Shown piece by piece: positions 40,905 through 50,345 of a stretch of 64,000 bases of DNA (positions are counted from its first letter, which is position 1; each line of letters opens with the position of its first letter). The stretch covers positions 1-64,000 of the forward strand of contig JAYSYZ010000136.1 of NCBI GenBank assembly GCA_043727195.1, read 5' to 3'. The DNA comes from JAUYQR01 sp043727195 (GTDB lineage: Bacteria > Pseudomonadota > Alphaproteobacteria > Rhodobacterales > Rhodobacteraceae). A program made the position numbers and the translations under genes. The notes beneath the pieces were generated by a model. That model did no database searches. It was not told the DNA's origin and saw nothing but the letters and a program-made list of their open reading frames with translations.

Positions 40905-43293
40905 TGGCGAACACCCGCAAAAGATCGGTCGGCGCACGGCGGGCCAGTTGCACCGAAGGGATCAGGGCTGCAACACCGGCAGCGGCAAGAGCGGCGGCGA
41001 ACAGGCGCAGCCAGTCGGCCGGGAAAATCTGCATTGGCAGCCGCCAGCCAAACGCCTCAACATTCACCACGGCCAGAAGCACCCATGCAAGTGCCAGACC
41101 CAACGGCAAGGCGGCCGCTGCGGTCAGGACGGCGAGAAGCAGTGTGCGCAGGAAATCGAGCCCGGCGAGGCGGCGCTGTGTCAGGCCCATCGCCCAGACC
41201 GGGGCCAATTGCGGCAGACGGATGCCCGCAAGGGTCATCAGGCTGGCAAACATCGCCAACCCCGCGACCCCGAGCGTGAGCGCGTTCAGCGCCGCCGTCA
41301 CCGTGAAGGTGCGGTCGAAGACCTGCAGCGAAAAGGCCTTAATGCCAGCCTGATCGACAAGCGCGCCCTCGGGCAGGGCAAAGCGGGCTTGCAGGGCATC
41401 GGCCAGCGGTGCGACTTCGGATGGCGGCAGGCGCAGGGCGAAGCGCAGTGCGGTCACATCAGGAAAGCGCGTCGTGAAGGTGCCAAGTCCGATGATGGCC
41501 TGCGGCGAGGGGTTGCCATAATCGGAATAGACCCCCGCGATGGGAAGCGCCCCGCCGGGCAGGGAAACGGGATCGCCCAGGCCAAGGTCTGTACGTCGGG
41601 CCAGTTGTTCGTTGATCAGCACCGCTTTGCCGCTGGCGATGCTGTCCCATACGCCGGGGGCGGCGGCCAGCAGTGGCCAGTTGTCACGATAGGTGGCGTG
41701 GTCCGCTACGCCGTAGATGTTGCCGGGTTGGTCGATAAGGGTGGCTTCGGTCGTGACGATGGGCAGAACCGCGTCGACCCTTGGTTGCAACCAGGCGGTG
41801 ATCGTTTCGGCCTCGGACGCGGAGCGGGTGGTCAGGTAAAGCTCCGATGCGAGGCGCTGGTCTAACCAGCCGGTGAAGGTGCTACGAAAACTGGCGACCA
41901 TGGTGCCGACGCCCACATTGGCGGCCAGCGCCAGCAGTAAGGCCATCAGGGCAAGCGACAATCCGGGCAGTTGCTGGCGGGTGTCGGCCCAGAACCACTG
42001 CGCCAAGACCCCGTGACTGTGGCGGCTGGCAAGGCCGGTCAGCGCGCTAAGGATCGCGGGCAGCACCAGCGCGGCGCCAAGCAGCAGCCCAGCCAGCACC
42101 GCGAATCCGGCCCAGAGGCCTGAGCCAAAGCCAAGAATGAAAGCCGCTGTGGCTAGCAGGGTGGCGCCCGCCGCCAGTTGCCAGCGCCCGGTTCGTGCCG
42201 AAGCCAGCGCCCAGGCACGTGGCCGGGCCGGGGCCAGGACCGGCAGATGCCAGATCCGCCACAGGCTCTGCGACGCCGCCGCAAGCGTGCCGATCACAGC
42301 AATCGCCAATCCCGCCCCCCACCATCCGGGGCGGAACGACAGGCTGCCCGGAACCGGCGCGCCATAGAGCCCGCCGAGAGTGGCCGCGACGTCAGGCAAC
42401 AAGGCTGCCGCGACCCCGTATCCCATGGCCACCCCGATGGTGCCTGCGACCAGCGACAGGATCAGGAGTTCGGCCAGCAGAAGCAGCGTCAGCGCCCGCG
42501 CCGAGAGGCCAAGCGCCCTGAGGGTTGCAAAGACCGGGCGGCGCTGCTCGAACGCCAGGCCGATGGCCGAATGCACGATGAAGACACCGACCGCAAAAGC
42601 CAGAAAGCCGAAGGCGCTCAGGTTAAGATGGAAGCTGTCGGTCAACCGCGCCAAACCGTCGTCTGCGTCAGGGGCACGCAGCGTCAGGGTGGCGGGCATC
42701 GGGCCGGGCAGGCGTTGATCGGGGCCAAGCAGCAGGGCCGTCAGCCGCCCCTCCAGCCGCAGAAGGCGCTGGGCAGTGCCGATGTCGCCCAATACCGTCA
42801 TCGGTGGCAGATCATCGGCCGGGGCCAGACGCAGCCTTGGCAACAAGCCCGCAAGATCCGGCCGGGCCAGTGTGTCGGGATGAGCGAGGACCAACTTGCC
42901 CGCCAAAAAGGCCGCAAGGTCACCGGACCCGAGGCCGGGCGCGCCGGGCAGGGCAGCATCGCGTGGCAGGGTCAGCGGCTCGATCCCCAGAACCCGCAGC
43001 CGCGACGCGGGCATTGTGCCGTCGATGACGGGCGAGACAGGCCAACCCTGCCGCCGAAGCGCGATATAGAGCGCTTGGTCGAGGGTATCGCCGGTGGCCG
43101 GGACGAGCCGGGCCAGCCGATCTTGCCCCAATGTGCCTGCGGCGCTGGCATAGGCGGCCCGCGCTTCGGTATTGATCGCCTGCACCCCGGACCAGAGCGC
43201 GGTTGCCAGAGCCAGCCCCAGAAGCAGCATCGCCAGCTGCAAAGGATGCCGCCGCCAGTGCGACAGCAGTGCGGCAAGACCAGCCCGCATCAT
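40894..43293 (-). CDS. ABC transporter permease, FtsX-like (MacB/LolE type)
   Basis: Large inner-membrane permease of 799 residues. The N-terminal helix (PLQLAMLLLGLALATALWSGV) is followed by a periplasmic domain. Then come two FtsX blocks: about residues 230-420 (FAVGVFIVHSAIGLAFEQRRP) and the C-terminal block ending LARRAPTDLLRVFANER. The family moves lipids, lipoproteins or peptides out of the inner membrane by mechanotransmission. The start overlaps the ATPase stop (ATGA). Confidence 0.92.
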   Translation of the reverse strand: MMRAGLAALLSHWRRHPLQLAMLLLGLALATALWSGVQAINTEARAAYASAAGTLGQDRLARLVPATGDTLDQALYIALRRQGWPVSPVIDGTMPASRLRVLGIEPLTLPRDAALPGAPGLGSGDLAAFLAGKLVLAHPDTLARPDLAGLLPRLRLAPADDLPPMTVLGDIGTAQRLLRLEGRLTALLLGPDQRLPGPMPATLTLRAPDADDGLARLTDSFHLNLSAFGFLAFAVGVFIVHSAIGLAFEQRRPVFATLRALGLSARALTLLLLAELLILSLVAGTIGVAMGYGVAAALLPDVAATLGGLYGAPVPGSLSFRPGWWGAGLAIAVIGTLAAASQSLWRIWHLPVLAPARPRAWALASARTGRWQLAAGATLLATAAFILGFGSGLWAGFAVLAGLLLGAALVLPAILSALTGLASRHSHGVLAQWFWADTRQQLPGLSLALMALLLALAANVGVGTMVASFRSTFTGWLDQRLASELYLTTRSASEAETITAWLQPRVDAVLPIVTTEATLIDQPGNIYGVADHATYRDNWPLLAAAPGVWDSIASGKAVLINEQLARRTDLGLGDPVSLPGGALPIAGVYSDYGNPSPQAIIGLGTFTTRFPDVTALRFALRLPPSEVAPLADALQARFALPEGALVDQAGIKAFSLQVFDRTFTVTAALNALTLGVAGLAMFASLMTLAGIRLPQLAPVWAMGLTQRRLAGLDFLRTLLLAVLTAAAALPLGLALAWVLLAVVNVEAFGWRLPMQIFPADWLRLFAAALAAAGVAALIPSVQLARRAPTDLLRVFANER

Positions 43294-43949
43294 GCTTCGA
43301 TCCGCCCGGCGCGCAAATGCGCGGTCCGGTCCAGCCGCGCGGCAAGCCGGGTGGAATGCGTCACCAGCAACAGCGCGGCCCCGGACTGGGCGACAAGGCC
43401 CAGCATCAGCTCCAGCACGGCATCACCGGTGGCTTCGTCCAGATTGCCGGTCGGTTCATCCGCCAGCACCAGACGCGGCTTGGCCGCCAGTGTGCGTCCG
43501 ATGGCGACACGCTGCTGTTGCCCGCCAGAAAGCTGTTCGGGGTAGCGCGACAAAAGGGCGCCCAGCCCCAGCGCCTCGGCCAACCGGGCTGTCCAGGCCG
43601 CATCCGGACGCCCGATCAGCCGTGCCTGAAACGCAAGGTTTGCGGCCACGTTCAGCGAGGGGATCAGGTTGAACTGTTGAAAGATCAGCCCAACCGTGCC
43701 CCGCCGCAGGGTCGCGCGTCCCGCATCATCCATCCCCGCAACGGCTTGTCCAGCCAGCATGATCTGTCCGCCAAAGTCGGGGTCCAACCCCGCCACCACA
43801 TGCAGGAGCGTGCTCTTGCCGCTGCCGGATTCGCCGGTCAGCGCCAGGCTTTGCCCGGCATCGAGACTAAGGCTGACCCCCGCCAGAACTGGGATCAAAC
43901 CTTCGCTGCTTTCGTAAGACTTGACGAGGTCGGTGATGGTCAGAAGCAT
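43290..43949 (-). CDS. ABC transporter ATP-binding protein (LolD/MacB type)
   Basis: ATPase partner of the FtsX-like permease. Start set at ATG 43949 (MLLTITDLVKSYESSEG). 219 residues. Walker A GESGSGKSTLLHVVAG, the X-loop/Q-loop GLIFQQFNLIPSLNVAANL, signature LSGGQQQRVAIGRTL and Walker B LVLADEPTGNLDEATGD, which is the LolD/MacB pattern. It heads a three-gene operon (ATPase, permease, lipocalin-like) divergent from the epimerase. Confidence 0.95.
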   Translation of the reverse strand: MLLTITDLVKSYESSEGLIPVLAGVSLSLDAGQSLALTGESGSGKSTLLHVVAGLDPDFGGQIMLAGQAVAGMDDAGRATLRRGTVGLIFQQFNLIPSLNVAANLAFQARLIGRPDAAWTARLAEALGLGALLSRYPEQLSGGQQQRVAIGRTLAAKPRLVLADEPTGNLDEATGDAVLELMLGLVAQSGAALLLVTHSTRLAARLDRTAHLRAGRIEA

Positions 43950-44087
43950 CGTTGGCAGGGTGTCCCGAAAATGACTGGCGTGTGCAACATCTTTCGCGAG
44001 TGGATCGAGGGTACAAGGTCCGCAGCTTGACATACTCCTACAGCGCGCGGATTGTCCGCCACGAACGGCGTGGACAGGAAAGCGTGC

Positions 44088-45101
44088 GTGCGCAACGTCT
44101 TTATCACAGGCTCGGCTGGGTTCATCGGCTTTCACCTTGCGCGCCACCTGTTGCAGGCAGGCTTTCGCGTTCATGGCTACGACGGGATGACCGCGTATTA
44201 CGATGTGGCAATGAAGCGCAAGCGCCATGCCATTCTGTTGCAGACGCCCGGCTTTTCGGCCACCGAAGCGATGCTGGAGGATATGCCGACGTTGGACCGC
44301 GTGATGGACGATTTCGCCCCCGAAATCATCATCCATCTCGCAGCACAGGCCGGGGTTCGGTACAGTCTGGAAAACCCGCGATCCTACGTCGAAAGCAACG
44401 TCGTGGGCAGTTTCAATGTGCTGGAGGCGGCAAAGCGGCTGCGGGTTGCGCATCTGCTGATCGCCTCCACTTCTTCGGTCTACGGCGCCAGTCCGGCGAT
44501 GCCGTTCCTTGAGACGGATCGCACCGATGCGCCGCTGACCGTCTATGCGGCCACCAAAAAGGCCACCGAGGCGCTGGCGCATTCTTACGCGCATCTGTGG
44601 CATTTGCCGGTAACGTTGTTCCGGTTTTTCACCGTCTACGGCACCTGGGGGCGGCCCGATCTGGCTTATTTCAAGTTCGTCGAGGCGATCCTGCAAGGCA
44701 GGCCGATCGACGTCTATAACCGGGGTGAGATGTGGCGCGATTTTACCGCCGTGGATGATCTGGTCGAGGCAGTGCGGCGGCTGATCGACGTGGTGCCGCC
44801 ACGGCCTGAGGCAGGGGCGGCCCCGGTGGAGGGAGATTCGCTCAGCGCGGTCGCGCCGTTCCGGATCGTCAATATCGGCAACTCCGACAAAGTACACCTG
44901 ATGGAATTCATCGGCATCATCGAGGCGTTGGTGGGCCGCAAGGCGATCTGCAATCTTTTGCCGATGCAGCCCGGTGATGCGCCTGCCACCTGGGCTGACG
45001 CCTCGCTGTTGCGCCGCTTGACCGACTTTCAGCCCAACACCCCCCTGCGCGACGGCCTGAAGCGGTTCGTGGATTGGTACCGCGTAGAATATTCGTGCTA
45101 G
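44088..45101 (+). CDS. NAD-dependent sugar epimerase (UDP-glucuronate 4-epimerase-like)
   Basis: Extended short-chain dehydrogenase acting on nucleotide sugars. Start set at GTG 44088, preceded by AGGAAAG; a TTG at 44052 is also open. 337 residues. Seen: VFITGSAGFIGFHLARHLL (NAD), HLAAQAGVRYSLENPRSYVE, STSSVYGA, catalytic YAATKKATEALAHSYAHL (YxxxK), FRFFTVYGTWGRPDLAY and MWRDFTAVDD, a pattern typical of UDP-glucuronate epimerases. Probably for capsule or LPS. The TauR boxes of tpa begin 2 bp after its stop. Confidence 0.9.
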   Translation: MRNVFITGSAGFIGFHLARHLLQAGFRVHGYDGMTAYYDVAMKRKRHAILLQTPGFSATEAMLEDMPTLDRVMDDFAPEIIIHLAAQAGVRYSLENPRSYVESNVVGSFNVLEAAKRLRVAHLLIASTSSVYGASPAMPFLETDRTDAPLTVYAATKKATEALAHSYAHLWHLPVTLFRFFTVYGTWGRPDLAYFKFVEAILQGRPIDVYNRGEMWRDFTAVDDLVEAVRRLIDVVPPRPEAGAAPVEGDSLSAVAPFRIVNIGNSDKVHLMEFIGIIEALVGRKAICNLLPMQPGDAPATWADASLLRRLTDFQPNTPLRDGLKRFVDWYRVEYSC

Positions 45102-45102
45102 T

Positions 45103-45135
45103 CTGGCCTTACGGCAAAAGCCGCACTGGCCCTAA
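45103..45135 (+). promoter_or_regulatory. Paired direct-repeat TauR boxes upstream of tpa
   Basis: CTGGCCTTA (45103) and CTGGCCCTAA (45126) start 23 bp apart, and the second ends 60 bp before the tpa start codon. The xsc promoter has the same pair with the same 23 bp spacing. As I recall, Rhodobacter capsulatus TauR binds two direct copies of a CTGGACTTAA-like box ahead of tpa, and MocR-type regulators generally use direct repeats. Spacing of about two helix turns suits one dimer on one face. Confidence 0.8.
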
Positions 45136-45195
45136 GGTGCAATTGCTGTTTCTTGGATGCTAAGACGTGAAACCCGGATGCGAAAGGTTATTGCC

Positions 45196-46572
45196 ATGGA
45201 AGGCTTCAGCGGAGTGAATGATATCGGCGCGGTGATCGAGGCCGACCGGGCGCATGTCTGGCACCATCTGAGCCAGCACAAGCAATACGAGACGGTTGAT
45301 CCGCGGGTGATCGTCGAAGGCAAGGGTATGCGGGTCTGGGATGCCAAGGGAAAAGAGCATCTCGATGCGGTGTCTGGCGGTGTCTGGACGGTTAACGTGG
45401 GTTACGGGCGGGAAAGCATCGCCGACGCGGTGCGCGACCAACTGATCAAGATGAACTACTTTGCTGGTGCAGCAGGATCGATCCCCGGGTCGATCTTTGC
45501 CAAGCGGCTGATCGAAAAGATGCCTGGCCTGTCGCGGGTTTACTACTCCAACTCAGGGTCGGAGGCGAACGAGAAGGTCTACAAGATGGTGCGGCAAATG
45601 TCGCACCGTCACCACGGCGGCAAGAAGTGGAAGATCCTGTACCGGGAACGCGACTATCACGGCACCACAATTGCAGCGCTGGCATCCGGCGGGCAGGCGC
45701 AGCGGAATGCGCAGTACGGCCCGTTCCCGGAGGGGTTCGTGATGGTTCCCCACTGTCTTGAGTATCGCAAGCAGTGGGAAGTGGAAAATTACGGCGAACG
45801 GGCAGCGGACGCGATCGAAGAGGTGATCCTGCGCGAAGGTCCCGACACGATCGGCTGTCTGGTGCTGGAGCCGGTGACGGCGGGGGGCGGGGTCATCGTG
45901 CCGCCTGCGGGGTATTGGGAGCGCGTGCAGGAAATCTGCCGCAAGTACGATATCCTGCTGCATCTCGACGAAGTCGTCTGCGGGGTCGGGCGCACGGGTG
46001 TGTGGTTCGGCTATCAGCATTACGGGATCAAGCCCGACTTTGTGACCATGGCAAAGGGGGTGGCGTCCGGTTATGCCGCGATTTCCTGCACGGTCACGAC
46101 CGAGGCGGTGTTCGAGATGTTCAAGGACGATGCATCCGACCCGATGAGTTACTTCCGGGATATCTCCACTTTCGGCGGTTGCACGGCGGGGCCGGCGGCG
46201 GCGCTGGAGAACATGCGGATCATCGAGGATGAGGGGCTGCTGGACAACACTCTGGCGATGGGGGACCGGCTGATGGGGAACCTGTCGGCCCTGATGGACA
46301 AGCACCGGGTGATCGGCGAGGTGCGGGGCAAGGGGCTGTTCTGCGGGGCCGAACTGGTCGCCGACCGGGCCACACGCGAGCCGGCGGACGAGAAGAAGGT
46401 GCAGGCGGTGGTGGCCGATTGCATGCAGCAGGGGGTGATCATCGGGGCCACCAACCGGTCGGTGCCGGGGTTCAACAATACCCTGTGCCTCAGCCCGGCG
46501 CTGATCGCTTCGGCTGATGATATTGATGAGATCACCGCGGCAATTGACGGAGCCTTGGGGCGAGTGTTTTAG
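45196..46572 (+). CDS. tpa: Taurine--pyruvate aminotransferase
   Basis: Class III PLP aminotransferase converting taurine and pyruvate to sulfoacetaldehyde and alanine. Start set at ATG 45196 (MEGFSGVNDIG), with AAAGG upstream; ATG 45157 and 45178 also read in frame. Seen: HVWHHLSQHKQYE near the N terminus (characteristic of Tpa), VYYSNSGSEANEKVYKM, HLDEVVCGVGRTGVWFGYQ and PLP Lys in TMAKGVASGYAAIS. 458 residues. The adjoining tauR, xsc and soe genes support the taurine assignment. Confidence 0.93.
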   Translation: MEGFSGVNDIGAVIEADRAHVWHHLSQHKQYETVDPRVIVEGKGMRVWDAKGKEHLDAVSGGVWTVNVGYGRESIADAVRDQLIKMNYFAGAAGSIPGSIFAKRLIEKMPGLSRVYYSNSGSEANEKVYKMVRQMSHRHHGGKKWKILYRERDYHGTTIAALASGGQAQRNAQYGPFPEGFVMVPHCLEYRKQWEVENYGERAADAIEEVILREGPDTIGCLVLEPVTAGGGVIVPPAGYWERVQEICRKYDILLHLDEVVCGVGRTGVWFGYQHYGIKPDFVTMAKGVASGYAAISCTVTTEAVFEMFKDDASDPMSYFRDISTFGGCTAGPAAALENMRIIEDEGLLDNTLAMGDRLMGNLSALMDKHRVIGEVRGKGLFCGAELVADRATREPADEKKVQAVVADCMQQGVIIGATNRSVPGFNNTLCLSPALIASADDIDEITAAIDGALGRVF

Positions 46573-46979
46573 TGATTTCCACGCGCAGGCAGGACCATGC
46601 AACCTGGTAAGTTTTGCGCACGACCCTAGCCGCCGAAAGGCATCAAGGGCTACTAGACTTGTCTACTTCGAATCATTGCACTTTTTGGGGGTCTATTGGC
46701 CCGCCCAGGGGCGGGCGTTCTTTGCGGAAATCGTTCACTGGACGATTTCTGATCGTTCACCTCCCCCGGTCTGACGGGCGCTTTGGGGCGTCTGCGGCAG
46801 AACTTCGGTAAGAGGAGATTGAGGCATAAAATGCCTGAACTCGGTGGTTTGCCCGCTCTGCGGTCTGGCGTTACCTTTTAGTGTCGTGAGTTTTCGGGTT
46901 TGCCCGCGCTTGACTTTGCCGCTCACCATGACCCCTTTTCTGTACTAATCGCGCTCTGCCGTCTGATCTGAAGGCCCCC
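46573..46979. other. 407 bp intergenic region between tpa and tauR
   Basis: The left part carries a GC-rich terminator-like hairpin (46699-46723). The right part should hold the tauR promoter. CTGGCGTTA at 46865 resembles one TauR half-box but lacks a partner 23 bp away on either side. Short open frames here look like noise. Confidence 0.5.
46699..46723 (+). terminator. Rho-independent-type terminator after tpa
   Basis: GCCCGCC (46699-46705), loop CAGG, GGCGGGC (46710-46716), then GTTCTTT. A 7 bp GC stem followed by a T-rich tail on the tpa strand, 127 bp after its stop. It would separate the tpa transcript from tauR-xsc. Confidence 0.65.
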
Positions 46980-48428
46980 ATGCAAATTCCGCCGGAAGCG
47001 TTCCATCTCACTTCCGCCACCTCGGGCACGTTGCAGCAGCGCATCCGGGGGATGGTCACGCAAGGCATTCTTGCAGGGCGGTTCCGGGCGGGGCAGAAGA
47101 TGCCGTCGTCGCGAGCTTTGGCGGCGCATCTGGGGATCGCACGGATTACGGTGACGCTTGCCTACGGCGATCTGGTGGCGTCGGATTACCTGACGGCGCG
47201 GGGGCGGTCGGGATATTACGTTTCGGATAACGCACCGCGGGCGGCGAAGTTTCCGGACGCGCCACCGCGCCATGACGCGGTGGATTTCGCGGGGCTGACG
47301 GGGGCGCGTTTCTCGACGCTGGCAAGGGTGGAGCGGCCGCAGGATTGGGAGGCTTATCCCTATCCGTTCATCTACGGGCAGGCAGACCCTACGCTGTTTG
47401 ATCATCAGAACTGGCGACAATGTGCGTTGCGCGCACTCGGCAAGCGGGATTTCGCGGCGCTGACGTCCGACTACTATGAGCGCGACGATCCGTTGCTGAT
47501 CGAGCAGATCCTGCGCACCATTTTGCCTCGGCGCGGGATTGCGGCGCGGGAGGACGAGGTGCTGCTGACGCTGGGGGCGCAGAATGCGCTGTGGATGGCG
47601 GCGACGGTGTTGCTGGGGCCGGGGCGCCGGGCGGTGGTGGAAAATCCGGGCTATCCGGGGTGGCGGGGGATCCTGGCCACGACGGGGGCCACGGTGGTGC
47701 CAGTCGACGTGGATGATGGCGGGCTGCCGCCGGACCGGTTGCCAATGGCGGATGTGGTATTCACCACGGCCAGTCACCAGTGCCCGACGAACGCGACGAT
47801 GCCGGTGGAGCGGAGGGTTGCGCTGCTGTCTGCGGCTGCGCGGGAGGGGTTCGTGATCGTGGAGGATGATTATGAGTTCGAGATGAGTTTCCTGAAACCT
47901 GTCGCTCCGGCGCTGAAGTCTTTGGATCAGGGCGGGCGGGTGATCTATGCGGGGTCGTTTTCCAAATCGATGTTTCCGGGGTTACGGCTGGGCTATCTGG
48001 TGGGGCCCGCGGCCTTCATCGCCGAGGCCCGGGGGCTGCGCGCAACGGTGCTGCGCCATCCGCCCGGGCATGTACAGCGGACGGTCGCCTATTTTCTGGC
48101 AATGGGGCATTACGATGCCCTGATCAACCGGATGCGGAGTGCCTTCCGGCGGCGGCGGCAGGTGATGGCAGAGGCAATTGATGCCGCTGGGCTGGCGGTC
48201 GCGGGGCAGGGCGGGTTTGGTGGATCATCGTTCTGGATGCGGGCGCCCGTGGCGGTGGATACCGAAGACCTGGCGCTGCGGTTGCGGCGCGAGGGGGTGC
48301 TGATCGAGCCTGGGCGGGCGTTCTTTGCGAACGATGGGCCGCGGAACTGCTATCGTCTGGCCTATTCGTCGATCAGCCCGCAGCGGATACCGGAGGGTGT
48401 GGCACGCATTGCGACGGCATTGCTGTGA
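46980..48428 (+). CDS. tauR: MocR/GntR-family regulator TauR
   Basis: Transcriptional activator of taurine use. 482 residues. N-terminal winged HTH (residues about 15-85: GRFRAGQKMPSSRALAAHLG, RITVTLAYGDLVASDYL) fused to an aminotransferase-like effector domain with the PLP Lys in YAGSFSKSMFPGLRLGY. Context is decisive, as it stands between tpa and xsc. Both flanking promoters carry matched direct repeats, and MocR proteins typically bind direct repeats. Here tauR is in the same direction as tpa. Confidence 0.92.
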   Translation: MQIPPEAFHLTSATSGTLQQRIRGMVTQGILAGRFRAGQKMPSSRALAAHLGIARITVTLAYGDLVASDYLTARGRSGYYVSDNAPRAAKFPDAPPRHDAVDFAGLTGARFSTLARVERPQDWEAYPYPFIYGQADPTLFDHQNWRQCALRALGKRDFAALTSDYYERDDPLLIEQILRTILPRRGIAAREDEVLLTLGAQNALWMAATVLLGPGRRAVVENPGYPGWRGILATTGATVVPVDVDDGGLPPDRLPMADVVFTTASHQCPTNATMPVERRVALLSAAAREGFVIVEDDYEFEMSFLKPVAPALKSLDQGGRVIYAGSFSKSMFPGLRLGYLVGPAAFIAEARGLRATVLRHPPGHVQRTVAYFLAMGHYDALINRMRSAFRRRRQVMAEAIDAAGLAVAGQGGFGGSSFWMRAPVAVDTEDLALRLRREGVLIEPGRAFFANDGPRNCYRLAYSSISPQRIPEGVARIATALL

Positions 48429-48429
48429 T

Positions 48430-48462
48430 CTGGACTTAGCTTGGCGTGGGTTCTGGCCCTAA
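48430..48462 (+). promoter_or_regulatory. Paired direct-repeat TauR boxes upstream of xsc
   Basis: CTGGACTTAG (48430) and CTGGCCCTAA (48453) are direct repeats with starts 23 bp apart; the second ends 62 bp before the xsc ATG. Sequence, spacing and distance to the start codon match the tpa promoter pair (60 bp there). The second box is identical in both promoters. The first begins 1 bp after the tauR stop. Confidence 0.82.
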
Positions 48463-48524
48463 GGGGTCGGCGACGGCCCCGATAAATTGCTTAGAAACTG
48501 ACTTTTTGGATTGGGAGACGCGCC

Positions 48525-50303
48525 ATGAGGATGACTACCGAGGAAGCTTTTGTGAAAGTGCTGCAGATGCACGGGATCAACCAAGCGTTCGGGATCATCG
48601 GATCGGCCTTCATGCCGATTTCCGACCTGTTTCCGAAGGCGGGGATCAGCTTTTGGGACTGCGCGCATGAAGGGTCGGGCGGGATGATGGCGGATGGCTA
48701 TACCCGCGCGACCGGTCGGATGAGCATGATGATCGCGCAGAACGGGCCAGGGATCACGAATTTCGTGACGCCGGTCAAGACGGCCTACTGGAACCATACG
48801 CCGCTGCTGCTGGTAACACCGCAGGCGGCGAACAAGACCATCGGGATGGGCGGCTTTCAGGAAGTGGAACAGATGGCGCTGTTCGCCGACATGGTGGCCT
48901 ATCAGGAGGAGGTGCGCGATCCTTCCCGCATGGCCGAGGTACTGAACCGGGTGATCCTGAATGCCAAGCGGATGAGCGCGCCTGCCCAGATCAACGTGCC
49001 CCGCGATTACTGGACGCAGGTGATCGACATCGATCTGCCAGAAGTCGTGGCGTTCGAACGGCCCTGCGGGGGGGACACTGCCATTCAGGCAGCGGCCGAA
49101 TTGCTGAGCCAGGCAAAATTTCCCGTGATATTGAACGGTGCGGGCGTGGTGATCGGCGGTGCGATCCCGGCGTCGATGCGGCTGGCAGAGCGGCTGGATG
49201 CGCCGGTCTGTGTCGGATATCAGCACAATGACGCGTTCCCGGGCAGCCATCCGTTGTTCGCGGGGCCTTTGGGATACAATGGATCAAAAGCCGCAATGGA
49301 GTTGATTTCGGGGGCGGATGTGGTATTATGTCTGGGTACCCGACTGAACCCGTTTTCAACGCTTCCGGGCTACGCGCTGGACTACTGGCCAAGAGAGGCC
49401 AAGATCATCCAAGTCGACATCAACCCGGATCGGATCGGGCTGACCAAAAAGGTTACTGTTGGCATTGTCGGCGACTCCAAAAAGGTCGCCGAGGCGGTTT
49501 TGGCGCGGCTGGCCTCTACCGCCGGTGACCATGCGCGAGCCGAGCGCAAGGCAAAAATCGCTCAGGTGAAATCCGCATGGGCTCAGGCCTTGTCGTCGAT
49601 GGACCATGAGGAAGATGATCCGGGCACGACGTGGAATCAGCGCGCCCGCGCTGACAAGCCGGACTGGATGAGCCCGCGCATGGCGTGGCGGGCAATCCAG
49701 TCGGCCTTGCCGCGTGAGGCGATCATTTCCAGCGATATCGGCAACAACTGCGCGATCGGCAACGCCTATCCGACGTTCGAGGCGGGGCGGAAGTATCTGG
49801 CGCCGGGGCTGTTCGGACCGTGCGGCTATGGTCTGCCTTCGATCATCGGGGCCAAGATCGGCTGCCCGGATGTGCCGGTGGTGGGCTTTGCAGGCGATGG
49901 GGCGTTCGGGATTGCGGTGACGGAGCTGACGGCGATCGGCCGCCCGGAATGGCCCGCGATCACCATGGTCGTCTTCCGCAACTACCAGTGGGGCGCGGAA
50001 AAGCGCAATTCAACGCTTTGGTATGACGACAATTTCGTCGGCACCGAACTGGATGAGGGTGTGAGTTACGCCGCGATTGCCAAGGCCTGCGGTCTGCAAG
50101 GGGTGCAGGCGCGGACGATGGATGAATTGCGCGATGCGCTGGCCAAGGCTGTGGTTGACCAGATGGAGCACGGCAAGACGACGCTGATCGAGGCGATGAT
50201 CAATCAAGAACTGGGAGAGCCGTTCCGCCGCGATGCGATGAAGAAACCGGTCGAGGTGGCGGGGATATCGATGGCGGATATGCGGCTGCAGGTCGTCGGG
50301 TGA
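48525..50303 (+). CDS. xsc: Sulfoacetaldehyde acetyltransferase
   Basis: Thiamine-diphosphate enzyme converting sulfoacetaldehyde and phosphate to acetyl phosphate and sulfite. 592 residues, normal for the family. Start ATG 48525 with a GGGAG site. Seen: IIGSAFMPISDLFPKAG, HEGSGGMMADGYTRATGR (cofactor Glu region), QNGPGITNFVTPVKTAYWNH, QEVEQMALFADMV, and the ThDP-Mg motif GDGAFGIAVTELTAIGRPEW...NYQWGAEKRNS. It heads the run xsc-tauE-ackA-soeABC-PMM. Confidence 0.96.
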   Translation: MRMTTEEAFVKVLQMHGINQAFGIIGSAFMPISDLFPKAGISFWDCAHEGSGGMMADGYTRATGRMSMMIAQNGPGITNFVTPVKTAYWNHTPLLLVTPQAANKTIGMGGFQEVEQMALFADMVAYQEEVRDPSRMAEVLNRVILNAKRMSAPAQINVPRDYWTQVIDIDLPEVVAFERPCGGDTAIQAAAELLSQAKFPVILNGAGVVIGGAIPASMRLAERLDAPVCVGYQHNDAFPGSHPLFAGPLGYNGSKAAMELISGADVVLCLGTRLNPFSTLPGYALDYWPREAKIIQVDINPDRIGLTKKVTVGIVGDSKKVAEAVLARLASTAGDHARAERKAKIAQVKSAWAQALSSMDHEEDDPGTTWNQRARADKPDWMSPRMAWRAIQSALPREAIISSDIGNNCAIGNAYPTFEAGRKYLAPGLFGPCGYGLPSIIGAKIGCPDVPVVGFAGDGAFGIAVTELTAIGRPEWPAITMVVFRNYQWGAEKRNSTLWYDDNFVGTELDEGVSYAAIAKACGLQGVQARTMDELRDALAKAVVDQMEHGKTTLIEAMINQELGEPFRRDAMKKPVEVAGISMADMRLQVVG

Positions 50304-50345
50304 GGCGCGGGCGAATTTTCGTGGAAAATTCGGGGAGGAGGCGGA

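Noticed and set aside
46865..46873. A possible TauR box (CTGGCGTTA) ahead of tauR
   Set aside because: It differs from the other boxes and has no partner 23 bp away, so autoregulation by this site is not supported.
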